Counted from the first letter of the stretch, positions 16,581 to 25,235 are shown. The stretch is 64,000 bases of DNA from Polyangiaceae bacterium (GCA_015075635.1 JABTUA010000003.1:806001-870000); one strand, 5' to 3'. Program-made: numbers and translations. Notes: a model not told the origin generated them from the sequence alone.

Positions 16581-18299
16581 GTGGAGAACGAGGGCCCGAC
16601 CGTCGTCGAGACTCCCGCTGCAGGAGCCAAGGGCGGGGCGGGCCACGATGACCCTTCGGTGTCGCCGACGGGCGGCGTTCGTGAGCCCTCCACCACTCAG
16701 CTGCCGAGTCCGGAGACGGTCCTGCTCACCGCCGAAATCGAGCAGACGCGCCGGATGGCGATCACGGGCACGCTGTTCAACATCGTCGGTCTAGCCAGCT
16801 GGCCGCTCGTTGGAGGCGATCGCACTGCCAAGACCATTGCGACCGTCGGGCTCGCGGGCGCGGCGGTCAACAACGCGTGGCTCTGGTACGTGGCGTCCGA
16901 CGTGCGCCGTTATGCCCAACGCACGCTGATCGTCTATTTCGCACTGTCGGCGATCCTGAACACCGGCATCATCTACTACCTCGGCGTGTTCGGGCCGATT
17001 CTGGTCATGTTCGTGCTGAACTTGTACGCCGCGTGCCTCGGCTACGATCGGCGGGTCGCGCTGGTGACTTTGGCCGGCAGCGTCGTGCCCTATGTCCTGC
17101 TAGCCGGCTCCGTCGCAATCGGATGGCTTCCCGACCCCGGCTTGATCACGGCGACGCCGCACATCGGGACCGTGGGGCGGAGCATCGTCGTATTCTGCTT
17201 CGCCGCATTTCTCGGCCTCGTCTACGCACAGGCGCGACGCACGCGGGAGCTGATGGTCGAGTCTCTGGTGCAGCGAGACGAGGCCGTCCGCAGAGCCTCG
17301 CACCGAGAGGCGCTCTTCCTCGAAGCGCGGCAGGATCTCGAGCGCGCGCTGCATGGGGGCGGTCTCGGTCGATTCACCGACCAGACGCTCGGCTCGTACA
17401 AGCTCGGCGCCGTGCTCGGGCGCGGCGGCATGGGTGAGGTGTACGCGGCCACCCACGTCGCCGATGGGCGGCCCGCGGCCGTCAAGATGCTGCTGCCGGA
17501 GGTGATCGCGCGACCGAACTACGCACGGAGGTTTCTGCGCGAAGCCAGGATCGCTTCCTCGCTCGACTCGCCGCATGTGGTGCGCGTGTTCGAGGTCGGT
17601 GACGAGTCGGCGCCGTTGCCGTACCTGGCCATGGAGCGACTCGACGGCGAGGCCCTCGCCCAGATCCTGCGACGGGAGGAGCGGCTGGCGCCCAGGCTGG
17701 TGATCGACATGGTGCGACAGGTGGGACGAGGCCTGAGCGCGGCAACCCTCGCGGGGATCGTCCACCGCGACCTCAAGCCGCAGAATCTGTTCTTGTCGCG
17801 GGGTGAGGTCACGGTCTGGAAGATCCTCGACTTCGGCGTGTCCAAGCTGACGGACGGTGGCGGAACACTCACGCAAGGCGAGGTCGTCGGCACGCCGCAG
17901 TACATGGCGCCCGAGCAAGCGCAGTCCGCCGATGTCGGCCCGCGTGCCGATCTCTACGGGTTGGGCGCGATCGCGTACCGCGCGCTCACGGGACACCCAC
18001 CCTTCCCGGCGCGCGACATCGCGGACGTCATGCTCGCCGTCATCACGGAGATGCCCACTCGTCCGAGTCTGCTCGCGCCGCTCCCCCCTGACGTGGACTT
18101 GGTGTTGGCCATCGCAATGGCGAAGGCGCCGGGCGATCGCTTCGAGTCCGGGGAAGAGCTCGCGGTCGCGCTCGAGGCGGCGCTGGCAGGCCGGCTGGAC
18201 AGCGCGTTGCGCGGACGTGGGGTGAAGCTCCTCGAAGAGCTGCCGTGGAGCGAACCTGGGGCCGTCTCGCGTCGCCGTCGAAGGCCGCGCCGTGCCTGA
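16581..18299 (+). CDS. Membrane-anchored Ser/Thr protein kinase
   Basis: 572 residues from GTG at 16581; an ATG at 16503 would add 26 low-complexity residues, and neither start has a clear ribosome site. Residues about 60-218 contain five to six hydrophobic segments, followed by a short coiled coil and then a cytosolic eukaryotic-type kinase domain (about 272-545). Kinase motifs are complete: G-R-G-G-M-G-E-V-Y loop, A-V-K, H-R-D-L-K-P-Q-N catalytic loop, D-F-G, and G-T-P-Q-Y-M-A-P-E-Q. Placing the membrane domain at the N-terminus is the reverse of the common PknB layout and suggests sensing by the membrane part. The last eight bases overlap the next gene, so that product is probably co-expressed. 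Confidence 0.88.
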   Translation: MENEGPTVVETPAAGAKGGAGHDDPSVSPTGGVREPSTTQLPSPETVLLTAEIEQTRRMAITGTLFNIVGLASWPLVGGDRTAKTIATVGLAGAAVNNAWLWYVASDVRRYAQRTLIVYFALSAILNTGIIYYLGVFGPILVMFVLNLYAACLGYDRRVALVTLAGSVVPYVLLAGSVAIGWLPDPGLITATPHIGTVGRSIVVFCFAAFLGLVYAQARRTRELMVESLVQRDEAVRRASHREALFLEARQDLERALHGGGLGRFTDQTLGSYKLGAVLGRGGMGEVYAATHVADGRPAAVKMLLPEVIARPNYARRFLREARIASSLDSPHVVRVFEVGDESAPLPYLAMERLDGEALAQILRREERLAPRLVIDMVRQVGRGLSAATLAGIVHRDLKPQNLFLSRGEVTVWKILDFGVSKLTDGGGTLTQGEVVGTPQYMAPEQAQSADVGPRADLYGLGAIAYRALTGHPPFPARDIADVMLAVITEMPTRPSLLAPLPPDVDLVLAIAMAKAPGDRFESGEELAVALEAALAGRLDSALRGRGVKLLEELPWSEPGAVSRRRRRPRRA

Positions 18300-18978
18300 C
18301 CTGGCCCGAGCGGCCACTCGACTGAAAGGTAGCTCGGGTCCGCGGCGTTCCACCCCCGTGGGAAAGCGCTCGGTCGTCGCCGTCTCCCTGGCCCTCACTC
18401 TGGGCTGGGCGACGCGCCCGGTGCTCGCCGCGGAGACGCCCCGCGTGGCAGCCGAGGCGACCATCGCCACTGGGCCGAGCGCGCCTCCGGTTAGGGGCGA
18501 GCTCTGGTCCCGGATCTCGGTCAAAGTCGACGGAGGCGTCGCGATCGTGCCCGGGCAGTCCTTGGGAGGTTATGCACGCCTGGGCGCTGACCTCGCGCTC
18601 AGCGCGGACCCCGCGCGCGCCCGATGGGTCTGGGGGATCTGGGACGCGTACGAGGGTTGGTTCGGCGACGACGCCGGCGGCTTCGCGATTCCGTTCGTGT
18701 TCTTCGCCGGGTATCGAGCGCCGCCTTTCGTGGCGACCCTGGGTGGTGGCTTGAACCTGCTCACGATCGACCACCTCGCGGACGACACCGGCGCTGGCAT
18801 CCTCTCGCCGCGCGGGGAGGTTCGCCTCGGCCTCGACTTCGGCCGGGCGTTCGTGCTCGCCACCTCGGAGGTTCAACGCCGGTGGATGTGGGGCCGCGAC
18901 GACATCACGCTCGTCCAAGCCGGCATCGCGGTCGGGTACGGCACGCCGTTCGAGCAGCGTGCCGAGCCGGCGCGCTGA
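18292..18978 (+). CDS. Predicted outer-membrane or secreted beta-rich protein
   Basis: 228 residues from GTG at 18292, overlapping the kinase stop by eight bases; GTG at 18358 is an alternative that gives a more compact signal peptide. The hydrophobic segment V-V-A-V-S-L-A-L-T-L-G-W ends in V-L-A-A-E, a signal-peptidase I site. The mature part is rich in alternating Gly/aromatic strands (for example F-V-F-F-A-G-Y) like small outer-membrane barrels. Translational coupling to the Ser/Thr kinase suggests a shared signalling or envelope role, but no family is recognised. Confidence 0.6.
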   Translation: MPDLARAATRLKGSSGPRRSTPVGKRSVVAVSLALTLGWATRPVLAAETPRVAAEATIATGPSAPPVRGELWSRISVKVDGGVAIVPGQSLGGYARLGADLALSADPARARWVWGIWDAYEGWFGDDAGGFAIPFVFFAGYRAPPFVATLGGGLNLLTIDHLADDTGAGILSPRGEVRLGLDFGRAFVLATSEVQRRWMWGRDDITLVQAGIAVGYGTPFEQRAEPAR

Positions 18979-19118
18979 GTGGCGGCGTTCGACCTACTGC
19001 TGCGAGTCGTGGACGCGGTGTTCGGCATCGACTTGCAGGACGTCGAGCGAGCGAAGGTAATCGTCGCAGAGCGGGCCGGGCTGTCCGCGCGCGACGCGAT
19101 TCACGTCGCCGTGATTGG
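18979..19118 (+). pseudogene. Fragment of a VapC-type PIN toxin
   Basis: Translation from 18979 gives about 46 residues that match the second half of VapC toxins: A-F-D-L-L-L-R-V-V-D-A-V-F, D-V-E-R-A-K, and G-L-S-A-R-D-A-I-H-V-A-V. This is the segment containing the S-A-R-D acidic motif of the PIN nuclease active site. The N-terminal half, with the first catalytic Asp, is absent, because the preceding gene ends at 18978. Similarity also stops abruptly near 19118, where a tRNA-like sequence begins. No VapB antitoxin is next to it. It is a double-truncated remnant. Confidence 0.6.
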
Positions 19119-19149
19119 GACCCTGCGGGTTCGAGTCCCGCACGGCAAA
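19113..19149 (+). other. tRNA 3'-end-like sequence (T-arm), possible old attachment site
   Basis: GCGGG-TTCGAGT-CCCGC at 19125-19141 is a perfect five-base-pair T-stem with a canonical T-loop, extended by one T-A pair, and followed by a possible acceptor 3' strand. No anticodon arm, D-arm or 5' half precedes it; instead the VapC fragment reads directly into it. This is what remains when an element recombines at a tRNA 3' end. Confidence 0.4.
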
Positions 19150-19682
19150 GGTTGGCCACCACCCGGAAGCGAGTCTTGCGTGGCCCTACGACCGCGAGAG
19201 CGGGAAGGAAGGCTGCGAAGCGTAGACAGCGAGGGCGTGGGCCGCGTGATCGAGCTTCGAGAGAGTGAACGTTGTCGAAGCTGGCGTGGTGCAAGACATC
19301 GCCGGCAACATCGATGCGCCGCGAGGCGGCGAGACCGCGAACGATGGTGAGGACTGAGGCACCGGCACGAAGGCGAGAGCCGCCGGCAACAGCAACTCCC
19401 CGCACCACAGTTCGTCCTCAGGGCTAGGCGCGGAGATTCGACCGGAGTCCAAGAGCGCGGCATGCGTCCGAGGGTCCCCCAGGAACCCAAGAGACCCCAT
19501 CGTCTCCGGGGCGCTGCGCGTCAGCGCCACCGGTACCGTCGAGCCAAGGGACAACCGAAGCGAAGCGGGACGGCCGGTGGGGAGTCGGAGTCGCACATAG
19601 TACCGAAGAAGCGGGGACAGTCGCCCGAACGACCCCGCGGAGGGAAGGAGCGGCCGGGTCACGGAACCGTTTGGAGGAAAGA

Positions 19683-21008
19683 ATGACCGGGACACCGAAT
19701 CCGGAATCAGTCTCAACGAAAATCGAACGGATAGCGAAACGCGCGAGGGAGATGCGCGGCGTGGGACTGAACACGCTCGCGCATTTCATCGACATCGATT
19801 GGCTACGCGAAGCGCATCGGCGCACTCGCAAGGATGGCGCCTCGGGCGTCGATGGACGGACTGCGGAAGAATATGCGGCGAATTTGGAGGGTAACCTCCG
19901 CTCGCTGCTCGACCGCGCGAAGTCCGGCGACGCCTATCGCGCGCCCCCCGTGCGGCGTGTGCACATCCCGAAACCGGGTGGGTCGAAGACTCGCCCGATC
20001 GGCATCCCCACCTTCGAGGACAAGGTCCTTCAACGGGCGGTGATGATGGTGCTCGAAGCTGTGTACGAGCAGGACTTCTTGGACTGCTCGTTCGGGTTTC
20101 GGCCGGGGCGCGGCGCACACGACGCACTGTACATGCTGCGTGAGAGCCTGATGTCGATGGCTGGGGGCTGGGTGCTCGAAGCGGACATCGAGAGCTTTTT
20201 CGATTCCGTGGACCGCACCAAGCTCCGAGAAATCCTCGAGCGGAGGGTGCGCGATGGGGTGCTTTTGCGACTCATCGGCAAGTGGCTGAATGCTGGTGTG
20301 ATGGAGGACGGGCATGTCTACCGCCCGGACTCCGGCACGCCGCAAGGTGGAGTGATCTCGCCACTCCTGGCGAACGTCTACCTGCACGAGGTGCTCGACG
20401 AATGGTTCGAGTGTCAGGTCAAGCCACGGCTGAAAGGCCGTGCGGTTTTGATCCGATACGCGGATGACTTCGTCATCGTCTTCGAGCGGGAAGAGGACGC
20501 TCGTCGCGTTCTGGACGTACTGCCAAAGCGATTTGGCAAGTACAACCTACGCCTCCACCCAGAGAAGACCCGGCTGGTTCCGTTCCGCAGGCCGCCTCGG
20601 CGTCGAGTCCCTCGTGGACCCGACCATCGGCGGCCGGGGACCTTCAACCTGCTCGGCTTCACGCACTTCTGGTGTCGGTCACGGAAGGGCTTCTGGGTTG
20701 TACTGAGGAAAACCGAGACATCCCGCCTCAGCCGGGCGCTCAAGGGCATCTCGCTCTGGTTGCGCCAGAACCGGCACGAGCCGATTCGCAGACAGCATCG
20801 AGCGCTGGTGAAGAAGGTCAGCGGCCACTACGCGTACTACGGTGTCACCGGGAACTACTTGGCGCTGGACTCGTTCCGGTACTGGGTCCGGGTGCTGTGG
20901 TGCAAGTGGTTGTCGCGTCGTTCCAACACCAGCGGCGGAATGCAGGCGATGAACGTGCTGTTGGAAGCGTACCCGCTTCCTCGGCCGGTCATCTCGCATG
21001 CGATCTGA
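19683..21008 (+). CDS. ltrA: Group II intron reverse transcriptase/maturase
   Basis: 441 residues from ATG at 19683, with GGAGG five bases upstream. The reverse transcriptase domain includes [35 protein letters not shown], and the catalytic Y-A-D-D with downstream L-R-L-H-P-E-K-T. The C-terminal ~120 residues are the maturase (X) domain, needed for RNA splicing and target-primed reverse transcription. The protein ends there: the HNH endonuclease domain found in some group II proteins is absent, so retrohoming would depend on nicks or replication forks. The frame is intact, so the intron may still be active. Confidence 0.9.
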   Translation: MTGTPNPESVSTKIERIAKRAREMRGVGLNTLAHFIDIDWLREAHRRTRKDGASGVDGRTAEEYAANLEGNLRSLLDRAKSGDAYRAPPVRRVHIPKPGGSKTRPIGIPTFEDKVLQRAVMMVLEAVYEQDFLDCSFGFRPGRGAHDALYMLRESLMSMAGGWVLEADIESFFDSVDRTKLREILERRVRDGVLLRLIGKWLNAGVMEDGHVYRPDSGTPQGGVISPLLANVYLHEVLDEWFECQVKPRLKGRAVLIRYADDFVIVFEREEDARRVLDVLPKRFGKYNLRLHPEKTRLVPFRRPPRRRVPRGPDHRRPGTFNLLGFTHFWCRSRKGFWVVLRKTETSRLSRALKGISLWLRQNRHEPIRRQHRALVKKVSGHYAYYGVTGNYLALDSFRYWVRVLWCKWLSRRSNTSGGMQAMNVLLEAYPLPRPVISHAI

Positions 21009-21035
21009 TCAAGCGCAGTGAACCCGTGGCCTGAC

Positions 21036-21101
21036 GAGCCGGATGCAGGAAATCTGCACGTCCGGATCCGTGGGAGCCCTGGAGGAGCAATCCTCCAGGG
21101 C
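21036..21101 (+). ncRNA. Group II intron domains V and VI
   Basis: Domain V is 21036-21068: it starts GAGCCGGA, has the inner stem GCAG/CTGC with a GAAAT loop, the two-base bulge region ACG, and closes with TCCGGATC. Domain VI is the perfect 11-base-pair hairpin GCCCTGGAGGA/TCCTCCAGGGC (21076-21101) with a GCAA loop. Together they form the catalytic core and branch-site helix of the intron. Confidence 0.8.
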
Positions 21102-21155
21102 CACCCGGCGCCGTGATCGGGCAAAGCCCGGCCGCGGTGCCGGACAGGGGGTCCC

Positions 21156-21512
21156 ATGTCTCGGAAGCCCACTCACTCGCGCGTCATCGAAGCTCGGGCG
21201 CGCGCCATGCGCTTCGCGCAAACGCCTACGGAAGAGACGCTGTGGCAGGCGCTCCGCGGCGGGAAGCTTGGCGTGGTCGTCCGCCGCCAGTACGTCATCG
21301 GCCAGTACATCGCGGACTTCGCCGTGCCCTCGGCGCGGCTCGCGATTGAAGTCGATGGCGCGTATCACGCCGCACGGCGGGCCGCCGACGCGCGGCGGGA
21401 CCGCGAGCTCGGGCGCCGCGGGTGGCGCGTGCTGCACCTGCCGGCGGAGCTGGTGGCCAACGATCTGGCGCAAGCAGTCGCGCTCGTGCGCGCGGCGCTC
21501 GCTTCCGCGTGA
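21156..21512 (+). CDS. DUF559 family (Vsr/PD-(D/E)XK-like) nuclease-domain protein
   Basis: 118 residues from ATG at 21156. It matches the DUF559 pattern: M-R-x-x-x-T-P-T-E-x-x-L-W-x-x-L-R near the N-terminus, R-R-Q-Y-V-I-G-Q-Y-I-A-D-F, A-I-E-V-D-G and R-D-R-E-L-x-x-x-G-W-R-V-L. The Asp in A-D-F and the E-x-D pair are the predicted metal-binding residues of a restriction-endonuclease-like fold. Family members are small, often solitary and poorly characterised. It lies immediately downstream of the group II intron and is followed by a hairpin terminator, so it may be part of the same accessory insertion. Confidence 0.8.
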   Translation: MSRKPTHSRVIEARARAMRFAQTPTEETLWQALRGGKLGVVVRRQYVIGQYIADFAVPSARLAIEVDGAYHAARRAADARRDRELGRRGWRVLHLPAELVANDLAQAVALVRAALASA

Positions 21513-21521
21513 ACAAAAGCA

Positions 21522-21553
21522 AAGAGGCAGCACCCTCGCGGGCGCTGCCTCTT
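21522..21553. terminator. Bidirectional intrinsic terminator
   Basis: AAGAGGCAGC (21522-21531) pairs perfectly with GCTGCCTCTT (21544-21553). On the minus strand the stem is followed by TTTGCTTTTG, a good U-tract for the CFA-type gene; on the plus strand the tail is weaker. It separates the convergent DUF559 and methyltransferase genes. Confidence 0.75.
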
Positions 21554-21570
21554 CGTTACGCTAGTGCGCT

Positions 21571-22761
21571 TCAGCTCCAGCTGCGCGGTTGACCGTTGCC
21601 GCTCGCATGCGCGGGAGGCGAAATGTCCTTGGCGCGGTCGCCGAGGATGGTCGCCTTGCGGTTGATCCAGCGCTCGCGGTCGTAGTTGTCGAGGTTCTTG
21701 TTGAGCACGACCTGGAAGCAGGCGGCGTTGCCCTGGCGGGCGATGATCGACGACCAGGCGAGGAAGAAGTGCCAGATGCGGTACCAGCGCTCGCCGTAGG
21801 CCTTGAGGACCGCGTCCTTGTTGCTGATCCAGTTGTCGTGCCAGCGGCGGATGGTCCAGCCGTAGTGGGTGGAGACGTTCTCCACGCTGTGGGTCTCCCA
21901 GCCGGCCTTCTCCATCGCCTTCAGCATCGGCGCGGGCGGTAGGCTCGCGTCGGCTCCCGGGAAGATGTACTTGCCCATGAACATGATCCAGATCATGTCC
22001 TCGGCGCGCATGCCGCGGCGCAGGCCCGTCCACTGGAGCAGGAACAGGCCCTCGTCGGTGAGCAGGTCGCGGACCTGCTCGTAGAAGCTGACCAGGTTCT
22101 TCACGCCGACGTGCTCGACCATCTCGAGCGAGACGATCTTGTCGAACTTCTGGTTCGGGATGTCGCGGTAGTCCTTGCACAGGATGCGCGCGGTCTTCTC
22201 CAGGCCCCAGTCGGCGATGCGCTTGTTGCCGAACTCGGTCTGGTTCTTCGAGATCGTCACGCCGGTGGAGTCGACGCCGTAGTACTTGGCGGCGTGGCGG
22301 GCGAGGGTGCCCCAGCCACAGCCGATGTCGAGCAGGCGCTCGCCGGCGTCGAGCTGGAGCTTGCGGCACACCAGGTTCATCTTGTTGTCCTGCGCTTGCT
22401 CCAGCGACTCGCCGCGGTTCTCGAAGAACGCGCAGGTGTAGACCATGCGCTCGCCGAGGAACCAACCGAAGAAGTCGTTGCCGCGGTCGTAGTGCTCGCG
22501 GACGATGCGCTCGTCCTGGCTCTTGGAGTGGATCAGGGCCTCGGGCACGAAGTGGGTGAAGGCCCACTTGAAGTGATCCTGCGTCAGCGTGTTGGTGACG
22601 TACTGGTGGCGGTTCTCGAGGAACTCGTAGATGTCGCCCGGAATGTCGATGTCCCCGTCGAAGTAGGCCTCGTACAGGTGCGCCATCGGCATCCGCTTGT
22701 TGGCGTACTTCTGGGCGAGCTTCTTGTCGTTGAAGACGATGTGGTCGGTGAGCTTGGGCAT
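21571..22761 (-). CDS. Cyclopropane-fatty-acyl-phospholipid synthase family methyltransferase
   Basis: 396 residues from ATG at 22761; an upstream in-frame extension to 22827 is possible but less likely. The SAM-binding motif is L-L-D-I-G-C-G-W-G-T-L-A, preceded by the family-specific H-Y-D-R-G-N-D-F-F and followed by G-V-T-I-S-K-N-Q. M-V-E-H-V-G and W-F-L-G-E-R-M-V-Y-T-C-A-F-F also match the CFA/mycolic-acid cyclopropane synthase family. It should transfer a methylene or methyl group from S-adenosylmethionine to an unsaturated fatty acyl chain or related substrate. It is somewhat shorter in its N-terminal lipid-binding region than E. coli Cfa, so a related methyltransferase activity is possible. 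Confidence 0.82.
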   Translation of the reverse strand: MPKLTDHIVFNDKKLAQKYANKRMPMAHLYEAYFDGDIDIPGDIYEFLENRHQYVTNTLTQDHFKWAFTHFVPEALIHSKSQDERIVREHYDRGNDFFGWFLGERMVYTCAFFENRGESLEQAQDNKMNLVCRKLQLDAGERLLDIGCGWGTLARHAAKYYGVDSTGVTISKNQTEFGNKRIADWGLEKTARILCKDYRDIPNQKFDKIVSLEMVEHVGVKNLVSFYEQVRDLLTDEGLFLLQWTGLRRGMRAEDMIWIMFMGKYIFPGADASLPPAPMLKAMEKAGWETHSVENVSTHYGWTIRRWHDNWISNKDAVLKAYGERWYRIWHFFLAWSSIIARQGNAACFQVVLNKNLDNYDRERWINRKATILGDRAKDISPPAHASGNGQPRSWS

Positions 22762-22986
22762 TGGGAGCAGGGCCTTTCGAGAGGGTCGCGGACCATACTC
22801 ATGTACGGCGCGGGCGCATCTCTTCATTTGATGTGCCGCAAAAACCTCGCAATTATCGGGGTAGTTCCGGTCCTGGGTGTCCGCGCTGGGAACAGACTGC
22901 CGGCCGGCCGGGCGGGTTCAAGGCCCGCGCCGGGCGGCGTATGCTCTCGCGTCGCGCCGGGCGGAACCGGCGGGAGGCACCCCCAC

Positions 22987-23754
22987 ATGCGACCTTGGGC
23001 AAACACCACCATCACCTGCACTGCAACGCTCGCGCTCGCGCTCCTGGCCTGCAAGAAGGAGAGCGCGCCGTCACCTGCGGCCACCGAGACCAAGCCGGTC
23101 GCAACGGCGGCGGCCACGGCCCCAGGCCCGGAGGCGACCGGCGCTGCCTCGACCGGTGCCGCGAAGGGGCCGAGCTTCAAGGTCTCGGAGGTCCCCGACA
23201 TCCCGAGCGAGAAGTCGAACCCGCCGCAAGGCACCGAGTGGGATCAGGGCGTGGCGGTGAACACGCAGGGCGCCAATTCCCGCGCCAAACGTTGCAGCAT
23301 GCACGTGCTCCGCGAGTGGCTGCGCATCTACTGCTCCGGCAAGATCACGGGCTACGAGAAGAAGGAAGACTTCGGCGAGCTCCAGCACGACTACTTCGAG
23401 CAGATCGTGCAGGGGAAGTATGCCTCCTTCGTGATCCGGCTGAAGAAGGGCAAGAACCAGAAGATCCGCATCTGCCGGGAGGGGGACAGGGCGTCCCTCT
23501 TCGTGAGCTGGCCGCCGTCCACGGACAAACCGAAGAACATCGCGCTCGGCCAAGGACCGGAGTGCGACGGCTCCGACTGGGGCGCGGGCTACGGCAAGGC
23601 CGGCGGCCAGGCGATGAAGGCGGGGCCCGCGGCGGGCGCCGACGGCCCCGACCTCGCAGCGCTCAAGGCCGCCGACGACGCAGCAGCCAAGGAGTGCAAG
23701 GGCGGCAACACCGACGCCTGCTGGTTCTACTGCGGCGCCGCGAGCTGCAACTGA
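22987..23754 (+). CDS. Predicted lipoprotein with Cys-rich C-terminus
   Basis: 255 residues from ATG at 22987. The signal peptide ends L-A-L-L-A-C-K-K, a lipobox. An Ala/Thr/Pro-rich linker (about residues 25-70) leads to a compact domain with a repeated basic/aromatic character and a Cys-rich tail (A-C-W-F-Y-C-G-A-A-S-C-N). No family is recognised. It is divergent from the CFA-type gene across about 225 bases and converges on the phosphatidylserine synthase gene. Confidence 0.65.
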   Translation: MRPWANTTITCTATLALALLACKKESAPSPAATETKPVATAAATAPGPEATGAASTGAAKGPSFKVSEVPDIPSEKSNPPQGTEWDQGVAVNTQGANSRAKRCSMHVLREWLRIYCSGKITGYEKKEDFGELQHDYFEQIVQGKYASFVIRLKKGKNQKIRICREGDRASLFVSWPPSTDKPKNIALGQGPECDGSDWGAGYGKAGGQAMKAGPAAGADGPDLAALKAADDAAAKECKGGNTDACWFYCGAASCN

Positions 23755-23764
23755 CCCGGGACGG

Positions 23765-24589
23765 TCATTCCGCGGGCGGAACCGTGTCCCGGGGCCGCAA
23801 GAGCCAGGCGGCGACGGCGCGGATCGACTCCACCAGACCGATGGTGATGTACATGCCGAGCAGCCAGATCAGCACGAAGTGCGGCCTGAGGATGTGACTG
23901 ACCGCCAGGCTCGAGCCCATCACGAACAGCACGAACAGGATCGACGCGGTGTTCAGCCGCAGATCCTTGAACGAGCGGAAGCGCACGTTCGAGACCATGA
24001 GCAGCGCGACGACCACCGTGACGCCGAAGAATGCCAGCGTGTTCTGCTCCGAGCCAAGCGTGCCTCCCACGGCCGAGTCGGCGACGGCGAGGGAGATGAG
24101 CACACCCGAGGCCGGCGGGGAGGGCAGACCCACGATGTACTTGCCGGGTTTGACCGGTGCGCCGCTCGGGGCGGACGACAGAACGTTGAAGCGCGCCAGA
24201 CGCGCAGCGGCGCAGGCCACGTAGAGGAACGCGACCAAGAGGCCCGGGATCGGGTGGCGGTGCAGCACCCACTGGTAGACGAGCAGCGCGGGGGCGACGC
24301 CGAAGGAGACCAGATCCGCCAGCGAGTCGAGCTGTAGGCCGAACGCGCTCTGCGTCTTGGTCAGGCGCGCGACGCGGCCGTCGAGCAGATCGAACAGCAT
24401 CGCGAACATCAGGAGCACCGCGGCGCGGTGGAAGTCCTCGACCTCGGCTCCCGGCTTGGCGCAGATCCGGATGGCGTTGAAGCCGCAGAACACGGCCGCC
24501 ATCGTGATCATGTTCGGCAAGACGAAGAGCGTCTTACGTAAGTCGAGCCGCCGGCGGCGCTCCCCTCCCTTTCGGGCCCTCAGCTTCAC
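23765..24589 (-). CDS. pssA: CDP-diacylglycerol-serine O-phosphatidyltransferase
   Basis: 274-residue integral membrane protein of the CDP-alcohol phosphatidyltransferase family. The catalytic signature D-G-x2-A-R-x8-G-x3-D-x3-D is seen in D-L-L-D-G-R-V-A-R through F-G-x-Q-L-D-S-L-A-D (about residues 68-92). About seven hydrophobic segments follow. The N-terminal F-V-L-P-N-M-I-T-M and the size match PssA rather than PgsA, so it should condense serine with CDP-diacylglycerol to give phosphatidylserine, the precursor of phosphatidylethanolamine. No phosphatidylserine decarboxylase gene is next to it. Confidence 0.85.
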   Translation of the reverse strand: MKLRARKGGERRRRLDLRKTLFVLPNMITMAAVFCGFNAIRICAKPGAEVEDFHRAAVLLMFAMLFDLLDGRVARLTKTQSAFGLQLDSLADLVSFGVAPALLVYQWVLHRHPIPGLLVAFLYVACAAARLARFNVLSSAPSGAPVKPGKYIVGLPSPPASGVLISLAVADSAVGGTLGSEQNTLAFFGVTVVVALLMVSNVRFRSFKDLRLNTASILFVLFVMGSSLAVSHILRPHFVLIWLLGMYITIGLVESIRAVAAWLLRPRDTVPPAE

Positions 24590-24731
24590 GCCTCCGAAGC
24601 TAGCTGCGACGGCGCGCCTCGTCCAGAATGGGGCGAGCGGCGTTCACCCCAACATCCGTGCCAAGGTCCCCCGCAGGTTGGAGCCCCGGAGTTTTTGGCC
24701 CGAGGCCACGGCGAATTCTAGACTTTCCCCG

Positions 24732-25235
24732 ATGCGGAGCCTTCTGTCCCAAGTCCGGCGTCGCGCCCTGGGCGCCGCGCTCCTCCCGTGCGCACTCTTT
24801 GCCGTCGCCTGCGGCGGCGGTAACAAGGAGACGCTCGAGAAGCGCGTGGCGAACCTGCAAGAGGAGCTGACGCGCGTGCAGAACACGAACGACCGATTGG
24901 CGGAGCGGGTCCAAGCGCTCGAGATCGTCGGGATGCGCGCGCCGAAGGCGGCGCCCGAGGCGGCCCCCGAGGCGGCCCCCGCCGCCGAGCCCGGGTCGGA
25001 ACGCGTCGCCCGGCCGACGCTGAAGGTGGTGAAGCTCGCGCCCGGCGCTACGGCGCCCGCCGGCGAGCCCGAGGCCGAAACGCCGGCCGCGGAGGACGAG
25101 AAGGGTCCCCGGCCGGTGATCAAGGACCACGGCGTTCGCGCTCCGGCCTGGGCCAAGCCGCCCGCGCCCCGTGCGACCGGGGCGCCCATGGGCCAGAATG
25201 CGGGAGCTCGCCGCCCCGCTCCACAGGGGACTTGA
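24732..25235 (+). CDS. Small coiled-coil lipoprotein
   Basis: 167 residues from ATG at 24732. The lipobox is V-A-C-G. Residues about 27-60 form a heptad-rich helix (K-R-V-A-N-L-Q-E-E-L-T-R-V-Q) as in murein-lipoprotein-like coiled coils, followed by an Ala/Pro/Glu-rich disordered tail. It is two bases upstream of the LysM gene, so the pair is an operon likely acting at the cell wall or periplasm. No family name can be given. Confidence 0.65.
   Translation: MRSLLSQVRRRALGAALLPCALFAVACGGGNKETLEKRVANLQEELTRVQNTNDRLAERVQALEIVGMRAPKAAPEAAPEAAPAAEPGSERVARPTLKVVKLAPGATAPAGEPEAETPAAEDEKGPRPVIKDHGVRAPAWAKPPAPRATGAPMGQNAGARRPAPQGT

Larger units (their letters stand above)
19180..21110 (+). mobile_element. 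Group II intron with encoded reverse transcriptase
   Basis: A reverse transcriptase/maturase ORF (19683-21008) is preceded by about 500 bases of structured non-coding sequence and followed within 30 bases by a domain V/VI pair. The 5' end is placed at GTGGCCC (19180), a fit to the loose GTG start of group II introns, but this is not certain. The 3' end should lie shortly after the domain VI hairpin (21101-21118). Domain V carries the A-G-C triad typical of IIA/IIB-type introns rather than the CGC of IIC. The 5' non-coding part from 19150 to 19682 has no other gene. The intron sits just downstream of a VapC fragment and tRNA-like T-arm. Confidence 0.75.

Noticed and set aside
19113-19149. A complete tRNA gene near 19.1 kb
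   Set aside because: Only a T-arm and possible acceptor 3' strand are present. No D-arm or anticodon arm can be folded upstream, where the VapC fragment lies.
22111-22986. Long plus-strand frame upstream of the lipoprotein at 22987
   Set aside because: It is antisense to the CFA-type methyltransferase, which has clear SAM motifs. Only the part from ATG 22987 has a signal peptide and makes sense.
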